A program made the position numbers and the translations under genes. Below are positions 17,307 to 28,718 of a stretch of 64,000 nt of DNA, one piece after another (position 1 is the first letter of the stretch; the number at the start of each line of letters is the position of its first letter). This DNA is from Metallosphaera hakonensis JCM 8857 = DSM 7519. GTDB taxonomy: Archaea; Thermoproteota; Thermoprotei_A; Sulfolobales; Sulfolobaceae. The stretch lies in NCBI RefSeq assembly GCF_003201675.2, contig NZ_CP029287.2:2344001-2408000 (forward strand). The letters are read 5' to 3'. The notes below the pieces were generated by a model. It saw nothing but the letters and a program-made list of their open reading frames with translations. It ran no database searches and was not told the origin of the DNA.

Positions 17307-18739
17307 CCATATAGAGGTCCGTACACACCCTGTTCATACTGCTGGGCTACTGTCGTGTTGTAGTTCTGAACTAGGTAGTTGTACATCTCTTGGTTTGCCT
17401 GACTCAGTATACTGGGTATCTCGGAGTATGGAGCATGGTTCACTATGATGGTATCGAAAACCTTGTCAGCTATTTGTCCCCACACAGTTATCCAGGGAAC
17501 CGGTTCCCTGAAGAAGGCGTTACTCATGGCCTCTTCCTCTGCCTTATATAATGCGCTTATGTTGCTGGGTAAGTTATTATAGGCCTCCTGATTAACCGCT
17601 GGCCACGAGAGATAGACAATGAAGTCCCTCTGGACTTGAGTGGATAACAGGAATCTCGCGAAATCAATTAGGGCAGGAATGTCAGTAGCGCCCTTGGGTA
17701 TCGCTAAAACATCACCGCCAACTAAATGGTCTCCATTAGATGGACCCACGGGACCTGGATAGAAACCAATGCTACTCATGTTAACGCCTTCACTTGCCAT
17801 TGTGCTATAGATGTAAGGCCACTGGTAATCAATCATGTAATATTCGCCACTTAACAAGCCCTTGTAGCTACCCCAATAACCATGGACGTAGCCTGGTGTG
17901 AAGTAATTGGACAGGTTGTAGAGGTACTGGAACGCCAATACATCTCCTGAATCGTTAAACAGGAACGGGTTTCCTCCAGCTTGTACCATCCATTGATAAA
18001 GTTCCGTGTAGGTGCTTGCACCTCCATGTCCTTGGAACATTATTGGTGCCACGCCAGTCTTAGCCTTGATCTCTGAAGCTACCTGCATTAGCTGGGACCA
18101 ATTCTGAGGAGCAGTTAATCCTAAGCTCTTGAATAGTGTGGCATTATACCACACCAGCGGTATATTACCTCTCAATGGTATGAAGAACTCTCCGTGATAG
18201 ACGGTCTGTTCATACTTCACGAGGCTTATCATAGAGGGAATCAGGGACACGTTTTGAAGGATCTCGCTGGCATAGGGCGTAAGGTTCATTAAGTAGTTTC
18301 CGTTCAGTAGTTCGCCAATAACTAGGTTGTCTTCGCCAATTATCACAGGACCGACGCTTCCGCTGAGCTCCAATTCCTCAACGCTCTTCACGATGTCAGT
18401 GGCGCCCTCATCGACATATCTTACATGTATGTTGGGATATTCCTTTTCAAACTGAGGGATAATTACGTTCTGCATCACTGATGCCTCTGACTGAGACAGA
18501 TCATCGAAGTAGGTTATGGTAACGTTCTGTGTTGTGGTGGGCGGAGTGGTTGTAGTAGTTGATGTATTAGTCGGAGGTGAGACATGGGAGAGGTTCGTTA
18601 GTTCGATGGCAGCTATGGCACCAATAACTATTATTATTACAACTATACCTATAACTAGAGACTTCGATATCCCTCTTCTTATTCTTTTATAGTTAACTGA
18701 CCTAGACAAGGGTATCACTTCTCTTATGTACGACTTCAT
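17303..18739 (-). CDS. Sugar ABC transporter substrate-binding protein
   Basis: The 478-residue protein is an extracellular solute-binding protein of the carbohydrate type. Residues about 20-50 carry a positively charged stretch KRIRRGISK before a long hydrophobic helix (SLVIGIVVIIIVIGAIAAI), the pilin-like class III signal of Sulfolobales binding proteins, likely cut by PibD. A Ser/Thr/Pro linker (TSTTTTTPPTTTQ) follows, and then the two-lobed domain (VTITYFDDLSQSEASVM to the end) with many N-glycosylation sequons. It is the first gene of the operon. The sugar is unknown. The neighbouring Entner-Doudoroff genes fit a glucose-family or pentose sugar. Confidence 0.9.
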   Translation of the reverse strand: MKSYIREVIPLSRSVNYKRIRRGISKSLVIGIVVIIIVIGAIAAIELTNLSHVSPPTNTSTTTTTPPTTTQNVTITYFDDLSQSEASVMQNVIIPQFEKEYPNIHVRYVDEGATDIVKSVEELELSGSVGPVIIGEDNLVIGELLNGNYLMNLTPYASEILQNVSLIPSMISLVKYEQTVYHGEFFIPLRGNIPLVWYNATLFKSLGLTAPQNWSQLMQVASEIKAKTGVAPIMFQGHGGASTYTELYQWMVQAGGNPFLFNDSGDVLAFQYLYNLSNYFTPGYVHGYWGSYKGLLSGEYYMIDYQWPYIYSTMASEGVNMSSIGFYPGPVGPSNGDHLVGGDVLAIPKGATDIPALIDFARFLLSTQVQRDFIVYLSWPAVNQEAYNNLPSNISALYKAEEEAMSNAFFREPVPWITVWGQIADKVFDTIIVNHAPYSEIPSILSQANQEMYNYLVQNYNTTVAQQYEQGVYGPLYG

Positions 18740-18750
18740 GTTATTTAAAT

Positions 18751-18779
18751 ATATCTGAGATTTTTATACATACAGATAT
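18751..18779 (-). promoter_or_regulatory. Promoter of the sugar ABC operon with flanking inverted repeat
   Basis: On the minus strand a TATA-like GTATAAAAAT lies ~25-30 bp before the ATG at 18739. It is bracketed by the perfect 7-bp inverted repeat ATATCTG / CAGATAT (18751-18757 and 18773-18779). A dimeric regulator bound there would cover the TATA box. The operator is an inference. Confidence 0.45.
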
Positions 18780-18990
18780 TTAGATAAATTCAACAAGAAA
18801 AGTATAAGTGGAGAATGTAAATTTTAAATTCCGCCTTCAGCAGAGGGAGCCAAGTAAAGCTCAATATCTACTCCAGAATATGTGATGTAGAACCTGGATT
18901 ATTTATTATTCTGTAATATAGAATATAATCTAACTTGATATGTTCAAGCATCAAGTTAATGATTTAAGCAACAGAAGTATCTGTCCCTAA

Positions 18991-20127
18991 ATGGTAGCCA
19001 TAGTAAGCGCTTCACTTACGCAGTTCGGTAAGAGAAGGGAGAGCTTATTCGATTTAGCTAAGGAGTCCTCATTACCCATCCTCAGAAGTTTCAGGGATGA
19101 CATTGATTTCGTTGTTGTTTCCAATTCTTATTCAGGAGAATTTAACGGAGTCTCTGGACTAAATAACCTTGTGACCACCTACCTATCTTTGGACTATGTT
19201 CCCTCAATTAGAGTCGACAACACTAGTGGAAGTGGTGGTAGTTCCGTCCTGGTGGCGAAGAGCCTACTTGACTCAGGAATTGCTAGGTCAGTGCTGGTGA
19301 TAGGAGTCGAAAAGATGTCCACTCTTAAGACCAGGGATGTAACCTCGGTCATTTCCTCTCTTTTACCTCCTAGGGAAAGATCGGTGGGAATTTCGGTTCC
19401 CTCATTGGCTTCACTAATGGCTAAAATCTATATGGAGAAATATGGGGCGAAGAGGGAGGCTATAGCGCAAGTTGCGGTTAAGAATCATAGGAACGGCGCC
19501 AAAAACCCTTATGCACATATTAGAAAGGAAGTGAGTTTAGATGATGTACTTTCGTCTACCGTGGTTGCCGACCCATTAACTCAATTTGAGTTCTGCCCAA
19601 TCAGCGACGGTTCTGCCTCAATTCTTATGGTAAGAGATCAAGACGCGTTGAGTTTCACTAGTAAGCCCGTCTACATAAAGGGTGTGGCCATGGGTTCGGA
19701 CTCCTCACATATAACTGACAGGGAAAACTTACTTGAAATGAGGTCAGTTAGGATCGCTGGGGAGAAGGCCAGGAGAATGAGCGGAGTGACACGGTTCGAT
19801 TTCGCTGAGCTTCACGATATGGCAACCATCCTGGAAATAGTTGAGGGGGAAGCCCTAGGATTACTTAGGGAAGGCGAAGGTTGGAAATATTACATGGAGG
19901 GGGAGACAGATATTGATGGAGAGATTCCAATAAACACCAGTGGAGGACTGAACTCCAAGGGACATCCCATCGGGGCCAGCGGAGTCGCCCAACTGGTAGA
20001 GTCATTCTTACAGGTGAGGGGAGAGGCAGGGGATAGACAAGTTAAGAATGCCAGAGTTGGACTTTCCTTAAGCATGGCCGGATTTGGTAACTCCGCCACT
20101 GTTACCATAGTCGGTGATGAGCCGTGA
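18991..20127 (+). CDS. Thiolase-family protein lacking the catalytic Cys
   Basis: The 378-residue protein has the archaeal thiolase/SCP2 fold: MVAIVSASLTQFGKR, FCPISDGSASILM, FAELHDMATILE with the expected His, and NTSGGLNSKGHPIGASG with the second His. Where active thiolases have the nucleophilic Cys (ACASGG) this protein has Ser79 in DNTSGSGG, and the C-terminal Cys motif is also replaced (SLSMAGFGNS). It overlaps a DUF35-type zinc-ribbon gene by 4 bases; such pairs form complexes in archaea. It may be a non-catalytic scaffold or act on another acyl-CoA. Confidence 0.85.
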   Translation: MVAIVSASLTQFGKRRESLFDLAKESSLPILRSFRDDIDFVVVSNSYSGEFNGVSGLNNLVTTYLSLDYVPSIRVDNTSGSGGSSVLVAKSLLDSGIARSVLVIGVEKMSTLKTRDVTSVISSLLPPRERSVGISVPSLASLMAKIYMEKYGAKREAIAQVAVKNHRNGAKNPYAHIRKEVSLDDVLSSTVVADPLTQFEFCPISDGSASILMVRDQDALSFTSKPVYIKGVAMGSDSSHITDRENLLEMRSVRIAGEKARRMSGVTRFDFAELHDMATILEIVEGEALGLLREGEGWKYYMEGETDIDGEIPINTSGGLNSKGHPIGASGVAQLVESFLQVRGEAGDRQVKNARVGLSLSMAGFGNSATVTIVGDEP

Positions 20128-20333
20128 TATATGTTTGCAATTCCTGCGGAAAAGGATACTTTGAACCCAGAGGATTGTGCTCGTGCGGATCTGACGGCTT
20201 TAGGGAAGAGAAGGGGGATTCCGTGAAGGTATATTGCGTCAAACTCTACGTAACTCCCTCTGGGTTTCCAGATCAGTTGGAGTTCTGCCTCTCTGTCGTT
20301 AATGGAGTAAAGGTTCTGGAGCAAAGAAAATGA
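20124..20333 (+). CDS. DUF35-type zinc-ribbon acyl-CoA-binding protein, short form
   Basis: The 69-residue protein starts with a rubredoxin-like zinc ribbon, YVCNSCGKGYFEPRGLCSC, cysteines at about 5, 8, 18 and 20. The rest looks like a shortened OB-fold strand set. DUF35 proteins bridge thiolase and HMG-CoA synthase in archaea and channel CoA thioesters. The GTG start overlaps the thiolase-like stop by 4 bases. At about half the usual length, the OB fold is reduced. Confidence 0.7.
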   Translation: MIYVCNSCGKGYFEPRGLCSCGSDGFREEKGDSVKVYCVKLYVTPSGFPDQLEFCLSVVNGVKVLEQRK

Positions 20334-20496
20334 ACTCTCATCGTGGATAGTGAGAGGAAAGAGATAGAAATACTGGGAAGGATGAAAGGAACCTGCTCCT
20401 TTACCTCGGCAAAGTCTCATGGCTATTGACCCAAATCATGAAGTTGCGTGAAGACTAAACGCCCTAACCTTTTCAGGCTAAATATACAACTCCTAA

Positions 20497-22182
20497 TTAC
20501 GACTTGTCCTCGACTACCCTCCTTAACTCAGTTACCACTTCAGGGTCCTCAAGTATTGTAGGGTCCACCTCTTTCCCCAGAAAAACATCTCTCAACACTC
20601 TCCTGACCACCTTACCGCTTCTAGACTTGGGGAGCCTCTCGACCTTTATTACTCTATCCACTACGTAGATGGGACCAAGTTTAGATCTGATCTCGTTTTT
20701 CACGATGTCCTCATCTACGTTTCCCACTATGAAAATAATCATCTTCTCTCCCTTTATGGGATCTGGGACACCTACGGCGGAGGCGTCCTTTACCCCTGGA
20801 ACCTTAGATAAGATGTCCTCTACCTCTCCGCTTGTTATCCTATGGCCGGCGATCTTTATCATATCATCGCTCCTTCCCACTATCTTAACGTACCCGTCTT
20901 TAAAGAGGGCTAGATCCCCTGTGTAATGCCCTCCAAATTTAAAGTACTCCCTATACTTGGTCTCATTCCGCCACACGCCTATGAACTTAGTGGGAAAGGG
21001 ACTCTTCAAGACTAGATGACCTACTTGTCCTTGTACCCTCTCTCCGTTTTCGTCCACAGTCTCCAGGACAGCTCCAGGAAAAGGGACGCCGGCGAAACCC
21101 TTTCTCGATTCCACGCCCAAGGAGAACGGTGTCCCCACTACATATCCGGTTTCAGATTGACCATATATGTCAGTGACCTTATCTGAGAATCTGCTCGCGT
21201 AATCCCACGATGGCTCATCCAGGATCTCCCCTGCCGTGGCAATGTACTCCACTCTCGGAAGGGTGAGGTTCATAGACCTAAGCAGTCTGAGGAGTGTAGG
21301 TGAGGTGAAGAATACCTTAGGGTTCTCCTTATCAATTATTGAGCTCACCCTTTCCTTGGGGTAGTCCGGAGCTCCCTCCATGAAAACCAAAGTCCCTCCA
21401 TGCAGGAGTGTACCGTACATGATTCTTGAGAAGGTAATCCAACCCACGTCGGCTGTGGTGAAAACTACGTCCCCCTGTTTAAGAGAGAATACGATATCGA
21501 ACACCGTGAAATGGCCGACCATCCATGAACCGTGAGGTAGGACTATTCCCTTGGGTCTCCCGGTGGTACCAGAGGTGTACATAACCATGAGCGGCTCGTT
21601 GGCTTCGATACCCCTGAAATCTTCGAAATCTCCTTCCCACTCCCTCATATTCCTCTCCAGTGATACATCTCCTCCAAATAGGGGAATTTTCTGACCTCTT
21701 CTTTTGGTATATTGAGTTGTCAGGACTAATTTCGGGGAGAAGTCCTGGATCCTTGACCTGACTGCCTCCTCTCCAAGTCCTGCGAATATTACGGAGTAAG
21801 TTACTCCCATCTTTGCACAGGCAAGGAGCGAGGCGATGGTTTCAGGGAGATTGGGCATGTAGATGGCTACCCTATCTCCAGGGGAGACACCCTTTTCCTT
21901 AAGGATATTAACTATTCTCTCAGTGAGACGACCCAGTTCAGAGTAGGTCATTTCCCTTCTCTCTCCCTCTCCATACCAGATCAATGCCGTACCTTCATGG
22001 GAGAACACGTTATATGCGATGTTGGTCTCTCCACCAACGAACCATTTGCCTTCTTGGAGAACTGAGTTCCACGGCTTGAACCACTGGAGTCTGGACGCAA
22101 ATGGGGACCAGTAAAGTTCAGGCCTGTTCACTGCAGTAACGAAAGCTGAGGAATAGTCCATAGCGAGATAATAATGAGTCAA
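20497..22182 (-). CDS. Acyl-CoA synthetase (acetyl-CoA synthetase-like, AMP-forming)
   Basis: A 561-residue ANL-superfamily ligase. The P-loop-like motif is [12 protein letters not shown], followed by [18 protein letters not shown], the hinge [14 protein letters not shown] and the catalytic Lys in [12 protein letters not shown]. It activates a carboxylic acid as acyl-adenylate and transfers it to CoA. In autotrophic Sulfolobales, relatives of this size include 3-hydroxypropionate- and 4-hydroxybutyrate-CoA ligases, so these acids, acetate or propionate are candidates. It is convergent with the thiolase-like pair. Substrate is not resolved. Confidence 0.88.
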   Translation of the reverse strand: MTHYYLAMDYSSAFVTAVNRPELYWSPFASRLQWFKPWNSVLQEGKWFVGGETNIAYNVFSHEGTALIWYGEGERREMTYSELGRLTERIVNILKEKGVSPGDRVAIYMPNLPETIASLLACAKMGVTYSVIFAGLGEEAVRSRIQDFSPKLVLTTQYTKRRGQKIPLFGGDVSLERNMREWEGDFEDFRGIEANEPLMVMYTSGTTGRPKGIVLPHGSWMVGHFTVFDIVFSLKQGDVVFTTADVGWITFSRIMYGTLLHGGTLVFMEGAPDYPKERVSSIIDKENPKVFFTSPTLLRLLRSMNLTLPRVEYIATAGEILDEPSWDYASRFSDKVTDIYGQSETGYVVGTPFSLGVESRKGFAGVPFPGAVLETVDENGERVQGQVGHLVLKSPFPTKFIGVWRNETKYREYFKFGGHYTGDLALFKDGYVKIVGRSDDMIKIAGHRITSGEVEDILSKVPGVKDASAVGVPDPIKGEKMIIFIVGNVDEDIVKNEIRSKLGPIYVVDRVIKVERLPKSRSGKVVRRVLRDVFLGKEVDPTILEDPEVVTELRRVVEDKS

Positions 22183-22465
22183 TTAAAAAGGGATGATGAG
22201 AAGTCAAGGATTCTCCATGACTATTAAAATATGCTTGGTGCTAAGGGAAGCCCTTTTTCTTATTTCAAGATTTAAATTGAAATTTGAATCCTTCTATATA
22301 AGGGTTAGGAGAAAAGAAGTGACCTTGTCTATTCGCATCTCAGCTTCCATTACACGACCTTCATCTATTCCCCTCAGCCCTGCTTTCACGAGTGTTGAGA
22401 CTTAGGATAAGTCTTCAAGAATTTTAGCCCTCAGTTTTTTAAATGCGTGATTAATTTGATCGTGA

Positions 22466-23290
22466 ATGGAACCATCTATCTACGTTAGGTCCAGAGCACG
22501 TCTTGGTGAAGGGCCACTCTGGGATCCGAGGACCAACACTCTATACTGGGTTGACATAGATGGCGGGAAACTCCATGTAACTAAGGACGGGAAAGATAAG
22601 GAGATTGAAGCCCCGCATCTCATATCGGCTCTGGGTTTGACTGAGGACGAGAACACCTTGATAGCTTCCGCAGGATTAACTCTTTACACGTTTTCCAATT
22701 CCAGAGGATTCGTTCCGGTATCAAGTATCACGGGAGAGGGAGTGAGATTTAATGATGGAAAATGCGGACCCGACGGTAAATTCTGGGTAGGAACCATGGA
22801 CCTCAAGGAGGAGAAGGACGTTGGAAAACTTTTCAGATATGAGGGGAAATTCATATCCTTGGTAGATAACTTAATCATTTCCAATGGCCTGGACTGGTAC
22901 AGGAACACCTTCTATTTGGTTGACAGTCCCAGGAAAAGAGTTTACGCTTTCAGGGTAATCGACGGTGAGCTCGAGAGCTTAGGGGTTGCCATAGAGACCT
23001 CAGATTATCCCGGAGTTCCAGACGGAATGGTGGTGGATTCGTCCGGTTTGGTTTGGGTAGCTCACTACGGCGGGGGACTGGTAACTGCGTGGGAGCCATT
23101 CTCTAGGAGGGCAGAAATCGAGATAAAAATGCCTGTAAAGATCGTTACCTCAGTTGTTTTCGGAGGACCAAAGCTGAATCACCTTTTCGTTACTTCATCG
23201 TCAAGAGCTGGGGAGGAACTGGGGGGCTCGGTGTTCGTTGTGGAGACCGATCATTTGGGACGTGAACCCAACATATGTGCCAAGATTTGA
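22466..23290 (+). CDS. SMP-30/gluconolactonase family protein
   Basis: The 274-residue protein is a six-bladed beta-propeller lactonase: RLGEGPLWDPRTNTLYWVDI with metal ligand Glu15, VRFNDGKCGPDGKFWVGTMD, ISNGLDWYRNTFYLVDS with the Asn ligand and VPDGMVVDSSGLVWVAHY with the Asp ligand. Family members hydrolyse sugar lactones such as gluconolactone with a divalent metal. That reaction follows glucose dehydrogenase in the Entner-Doudoroff route, whose later genes lie 4 kb downstream. The metal ligands look complete. Confidence 0.88.
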   Translation: MEPSIYVRSRARLGEGPLWDPRTNTLYWVDIDGGKLHVTKDGKDKEIEAPHLISALGLTEDENTLIASAGLTLYTFSNSRGFVPVSSITGEGVRFNDGKCGPDGKFWVGTMDLKEEKDVGKLFRYEGKFISLVDNLIISNGLDWYRNTFYLVDSPRKRVYAFRVIDGELESLGVAIETSDYPGVPDGMVVDSSGLVWVAHYGGGLVTAWEPFSRRAEIEIKMPVKIVTSVVFGGPKLNHLFVTSSSRAGEELGGSVFVVETDHLGREPNICAKI

Positions 23291-23569
23291 AAAATTCCGG
23301 CCTATGGCTTTATGGAAACTAAATAAATTTCACATGATCAAACCCTAAATTCTCTTTTAAATCGAGTTTTTAAGTTTAAATAAAAGTAGAATACTATTGC
23401 CTCAACGTTGGGAGAATTGAAGCGATCTACAAAGCGATATGACTAGTCTTTCAACTCTCGTCTTGGGGAGATCATAAAATGTAATGAACGCAAACATCAC
23501 TAACCCACGATCACTGGAGATCTTCCCAACAACATTTAAACCTTGGATTTTCTCTTGTAAATTGATTCC

Positions 23570-24652
23570 ATGGATAGAAGGATTGCCTTTATCACGTTTG
23601 TTGGAACCGTGATATCATGGTACTCCTTCTTCTCCATGGGAATATTTGCAGCCTCGTACTTAACTGTCTTCCATTCGTTTCTGGCATCTGGGCTGTTCTA
23701 CTTCTCTGGGTTCGGGGGTAGACCTATCGGAGCACTACTTTTGGGGAGGTTGGGAGATCGTTGGGGAAGAAGGATAGCCTTAGTTGGGGTATTCGTTCTT
23801 CTTTTCCTTGGAGATCTCCTCGTTGCCCTAAATACCCCAGCGATGATCCTCTCTCCTATCCTAATTGGTCTAGGGTTAGGAGGAGAGTGGGGAAGCGCGT
23901 CCGTGATGATGGCGGAAAACGTGACTCGAATGAGGGGAGGATGGACCAGCTTGATTCAGCTTTCGGTACCCATAGGTTTAATTTTATCTCTAGGAGTGGT
24001 AGTGACCCAGAGGCTCCTTCTCATACCGTCATTTATTTCATTACTCATGGTTCCTCTTATCCTGAGCGTTCCTGAACCTAGAAGAGCCAACCTGGGGTCT
24101 GGAATGATGGGATTAAAGCCACTTCTCAAGGGAATTATGGTCAAGGCAGGAGAGAGTTCGAACTTTTACGTTTTCACGTCTTTCTCAATTCCCTTCCTTC
24201 TCGAGGCAGGATTAAGAACGGGGATCGCTCCCATCCTAATCATGTCGGTTGAGGAGACTTTCCTAATGATTCCCATGGGAATAGCCTCCGATATAATGGG
24301 AAGGAGGGAGGTCATTAGGTTAGGAATGCTGATAATGTTGGTGTCATCTATCCTGCTTAGTCTCTCGGCGTTCACCAGGAACCCCGACCTTACGCTAACT
24401 TCCTTTCTACTGTTCGGACTCGGGGACTCGCTTAGCTATGCCCCGCAGGGAGCCTACCTGGCTGAACTATACCATGAAAAGGAGAGGGTCACCATGACAG
24501 GGCTTGCGTATCAACTATCTGCCACAATAGCCGGTGGAATCTCTGTCCTGGTGACCTCATTATCGCTATCTGTTTTAGGGATAGGTGGAAGTCTATTCAC
24601 TGTTCCAGTACTCTCCGCAGTTTACGTTCTCATCTCTATTTTAGCTGTCTGA
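23570..24652 (+). CDS. Major facilitator superfamily transporter (sugar/metabolite:H+ symporter type)
   Basis: The 360-residue protein begins MDRRIAFITFVGTVISWYSFF, and has the signature GRLGDRWGRRIALVG between helices 2 and 3 and its second-half copy DIMGRREVIRLG. The conserved acidic pattern and R-x-G-G-R like loop (GGRPIGALLLG) fit the metabolite:H+ symporter group. It is slightly short, with perhaps 11-12 helices. Its position between lactonase and KDG genes hints at sugar or sugar-acid uptake. Substrate is unknown. Confidence 0.8.
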   Translation: MDRRIAFITFVGTVISWYSFFSMGIFAASYLTVFHSFLASGLFYFSGFGGRPIGALLLGRLGDRWGRRIALVGVFVLLFLGDLLVALNTPAMILSPILIGLGLGGEWGSASVMMAENVTRMRGGWTSLIQLSVPIGLILSLGVVVTQRLLLIPSFISLLMVPLILSVPEPRRANLGSGMMGLKPLLKGIMVKAGESSNFYVFTSFSIPFLLEAGLRTGIAPILIMSVEETFLMIPMGIASDIMGRREVIRLGMLIMLVSSILLSLSAFTRNPDLTLTSFLLFGLGDSLSYAPQGAYLAELYHEKERVTMTGLAYQLSATIAGGISVLVTSLSLSVLGIGGSLFTVPVLSAVYVLISILAV

Positions 24653-24996
24653 TACATTCGATTACATTGTGAGAATCATTGGACTATCATATACTTCCTG
24701 AGACCTTAAAGGGCAATGTAACCTTCTCTGATACATTGAGTGGCTTTGGATCTAACATTGCACTTTAGACTATGACTAAGTATAATAACTGGATATCCTG
24801 TAAACAATGCAGTTCACGTTACGTCCAGAATTTGCGAAAAGGATAATAACATAGACAATACAATGTTTTCTATGAAGCTCAGATATCTTCTACTACTTCT
24901 CAGGATCTTGAGGATATTTAGGAAAAGGTAAGATCTAGTAACTTCTACTCCGTTTCCTAAGCAATATTTTTTACCCTGCCGGTTCTAATGTAGTCT
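24653..24996. other. Intergenic gap with palindromic element and hsp20 promoter
   Basis: It holds copy 5 of the 95-bp element (24690-24784). A tiny frame at 24863-24931 would encode a 22-residue Leu/Arg-rich peptide and is not called as a gene. An AT-rich CAATATTTTTTAC near 24962-24974 may be the hsp20 TATA region. Confidence 0.45.
24690..24784 (+). repeat. 95-bp palindromic element, copy 5 of 7
   Basis: This copy is close to the consensus: TATACTTCCTGAGAC at the left, CTATGACTAAGTATA at the right, and well-matched inner arms (TTAAAGGGCAATGTA against AACATTGCACTTTAGA). It lies between the MFS gene and hsp20. Confidence 0.8.
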
Positions 24997-25368
24997 ATGG
25001 AAATGATTTTACGTGAATTAGGTAGGCAAATAAATGATCTGACCAAGGAGTTTTATGAGAAGGTACTCCCACCGGTCGACATATACGAACAGGGCAATAC
25101 ACTGGTGGTTATCCTGGATATGCCGGGATTTGATAAGGCCGACATCAGTGTGAGGCTCACCTCTGAGGGGTTACTGAGAGTAGACGGAAAGAGGGACGTG
25201 GAACAAGGAGGGATCAAACATGTGGCTCAAAGACCATCGCGAATTACAAGGGAGATCAAGCTACCAATCAAGGTTCCCAAGGACGCAGAGGTAACGGGAA
25301 AATATGAGAACGGTGTTTTGACCCTTAAAATCCCAATAGAAGGAGCTGCTAAGGTAAAGATAGAGTAA
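24997..25368 (+). CDS. hsp20: Small heat-shock protein (Hsp20/alpha-crystallin)
   Basis: The 123-residue protein has the alpha-crystallin domain from [20 protein letters not shown] to [12 protein letters not shown], with the closing G-V-L-T-L/I-x-I-P motif. It is an ATP-independent holdase that oligomerises and prevents aggregation. The N-terminal arm is short, as in archaeal Hsp14-type proteins. Its 3' end overlaps the convergent UbiB-like kinase gene by 20 bases. Expression is likely heat-induced by family knowledge; no specific site is identified. Confidence 0.93.
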   Translation: MEMILRELGRQINDLTKEFYEKVLPPVDIYEQGNTLVVILDMPGFDKADISVRLTSEGLLRVDGKRDVEQGGIKHVAQRPSRITREIKLPIKVPKDAEVTGKYENGVLTLKIPIEGAAKVKIE

Positions 25369-26806
25369 CTGCTATACCTAGGAAGGCAACCAACAGGGAA
25401 ATGACGTCTCCCAGCAAAAAGTAGACAGGAATCGATGCCGCTACGATAGGTATTCCGATCCACTTCTTTCCCCTTCTTCTTTCTAAGGTAGGTTGCTTCA
25501 GTAACCTCTCCTTCATTTCCGTGGAGACGTAATTCACGTAATCCATGATCTCGTCCACCAGGGCTAACCTCATTAAACCCTCCTCTTCCACTAACCTGAC
25601 CAGGTTAGGTAGGAAATCGAAGTCTGGATCGATCATTCTACATGTTCCCTCAAGGACTGATGACATTCTAAAGTAAAGGGCAATCTTCTCTGGTAACCTC
25701 AGTGGAAACTTGAAGAATGCCTCGCTAGCTAGCCTGTTAAAGTCTTCCAGCTCAAGTTGATCCACTGGAATCCCTTTGATCCCCTTGATCATGAGCTCAA
25801 ACCCCTTAGCCAACACTTTCCTATCGGCATAGGGCTGAACAGCTCCAAGTTGGTCAAGGACATTCACAAGCATTACGGGATCCCCTCTGCTTATGGTAAC
25901 ATACATCCTCAGCAACTTAATCCTGGTCTCCCTATCTATGTAACCAGCCATTCCGAAATCGTACAAAACTATGTTACCCTTCTCATCTACGGCAATGTTA
26001 CCAGGGTGAGGGTCTGCGTGGAAATACTCTCCAGTTAGCACTGGATATATAAAGACCTTGAACACGCGCCAAGCTAACGCTTTCCTGTCGAACTTGTTAA
26101 GAACCTCCTGTGACGTTATCTTCATGGCATCCACGTATTCCATTACCAAAACGTGTCTCGTGGCCTTTACGGTTTCAGGTATTCTTACCCTGAACCCTTC
26201 CAGTTCGTTCCTTATTTTCGACGTGTAGAAGGCCTCCTTCTCGTAATTTAATTCGTCAAAGATCCTTGAGGAGAATTGCCTAAATATGAGCTTCAGGGTC
26301 TCTACCAGACTTGAATCTAGGATTAGCCTAGTTAACGGAAGGAACGTCTTAATTACCGATATGTCCTCCTTCAACAAGTCTTCAACGCCCGGTCTGTTCA
26401 CCTTAATAGCTAACTTCCTCCCGTCTTTACCTATTCCCTTATGGACCTGTCCTAGACTTGCAGCCGCCAAGGGTTCAGGATCAACGTAGTCAATAACGTC
26501 CCCTGCCTCCTTCAATATAACATCCTTTACCTGTTCAAAGGGTGCCGGGGGAACTTCGTCCTGCAACCTCTGCAATTCCTTCATGTACTCCTGGGGAAGA
26601 ACGTCTGCCCTCACCGATAAGACCTGGCCCAGTTTAATGAAAGTGGGACCTAGCTCGATCATTGTGTCCACGAACTTCTTGGCCTCCTCCTCGAGTTCCT
26701 CCTTGGGAATGGTTTCCCCTCTCAATATTCTCCTCCTAAAATTCCTATATTTAAGGAGCCTAGGGGTCAGTTTCTTGATTATGGTGAGGGTCCTCGAGAT
26801 AGCCAT
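25349..26806 (-). CDS. ABC1/UbiB/ADCK-family atypical kinase
   Basis: The 485-residue protein has the UbiB hallmarks: the KxGQ motif in [16 protein letters not shown], an Ala-rich loop in [14 protein letters not shown], the ATP-binding Lys in [11 protein letters not shown], the catalytic loop [13 protein letters not shown] and the metal-binding DFG in [11 protein letters not shown]. Two hydrophobic helices close the C-terminus ([25 protein letters not shown]), so it is membrane-anchored. UbiB proteins support quinone synthesis or lipid-soluble cofactor handling; here perhaps caldariellaquinone. It is divergent from kdgA across a 93-bp gap. Confidence 0.9.
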   Translation of the reverse strand: MAISRTLTIIKKLTPRLLKYRNFRRRILRGETIPKEELEEEAKKFVDTMIELGPTFIKLGQVLSVRADVLPQEYMKELQRLQDEVPPAPFEQVKDVILKEAGDVIDYVDPEPLAAASLGQVHKGIGKDGRKLAIKVNRPGVEDLLKEDISVIKTFLPLTRLILDSSLVETLKLIFRQFSSRIFDELNYEKEAFYTSKIRNELEGFRVRIPETVKATRHVLVMEYVDAMKITSQEVLNKFDRKALAWRVFKVFIYPVLTGEYFHADPHPGNIAVDEKGNIVLYDFGMAGYIDRETRIKLLRMYVTISRGDPVMLVNVLDQLGAVQPYADRKVLAKGFELMIKGIKGIPVDQLELEDFNRLASEAFFKFPLRLPEKIALYFRMSSVLEGTCRMIDPDFDFLPNLVRLVEEEGLMRLALVDEIMDYVNYVSTEMKERLLKQPTLERRRGKKWIGIPIVAASIPVYFLLGDVISLLVAFLGIAVTLSLP

Positions 26807-26899
26807 CTATGTTATCATGAAGACATGGGTAAAATACTCTTCCTCCAGTTTGAGGTCACGGGAACTAGAGCTTTTATTGATGATCCCACTATATCATCT

Positions 26900-28701
<1,802 letters not shown>

Positions 28702-28718
28702 GACGAACTAAATCACCT

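Noticed and set aside
18991-20127. Normal acetyl-CoA acetyltransferase
   Set aside because: The nucleophile Cys and the C-terminal Cys are both replaced, so I did not assign thiolase activity.
26825-26899. Upstream extension of kdgA
   Set aside because: The 25 extra residues have no match in the family and cover the likely promoter; the ATG at 26900 gives the expected N-terminus and Lys155 numbering.
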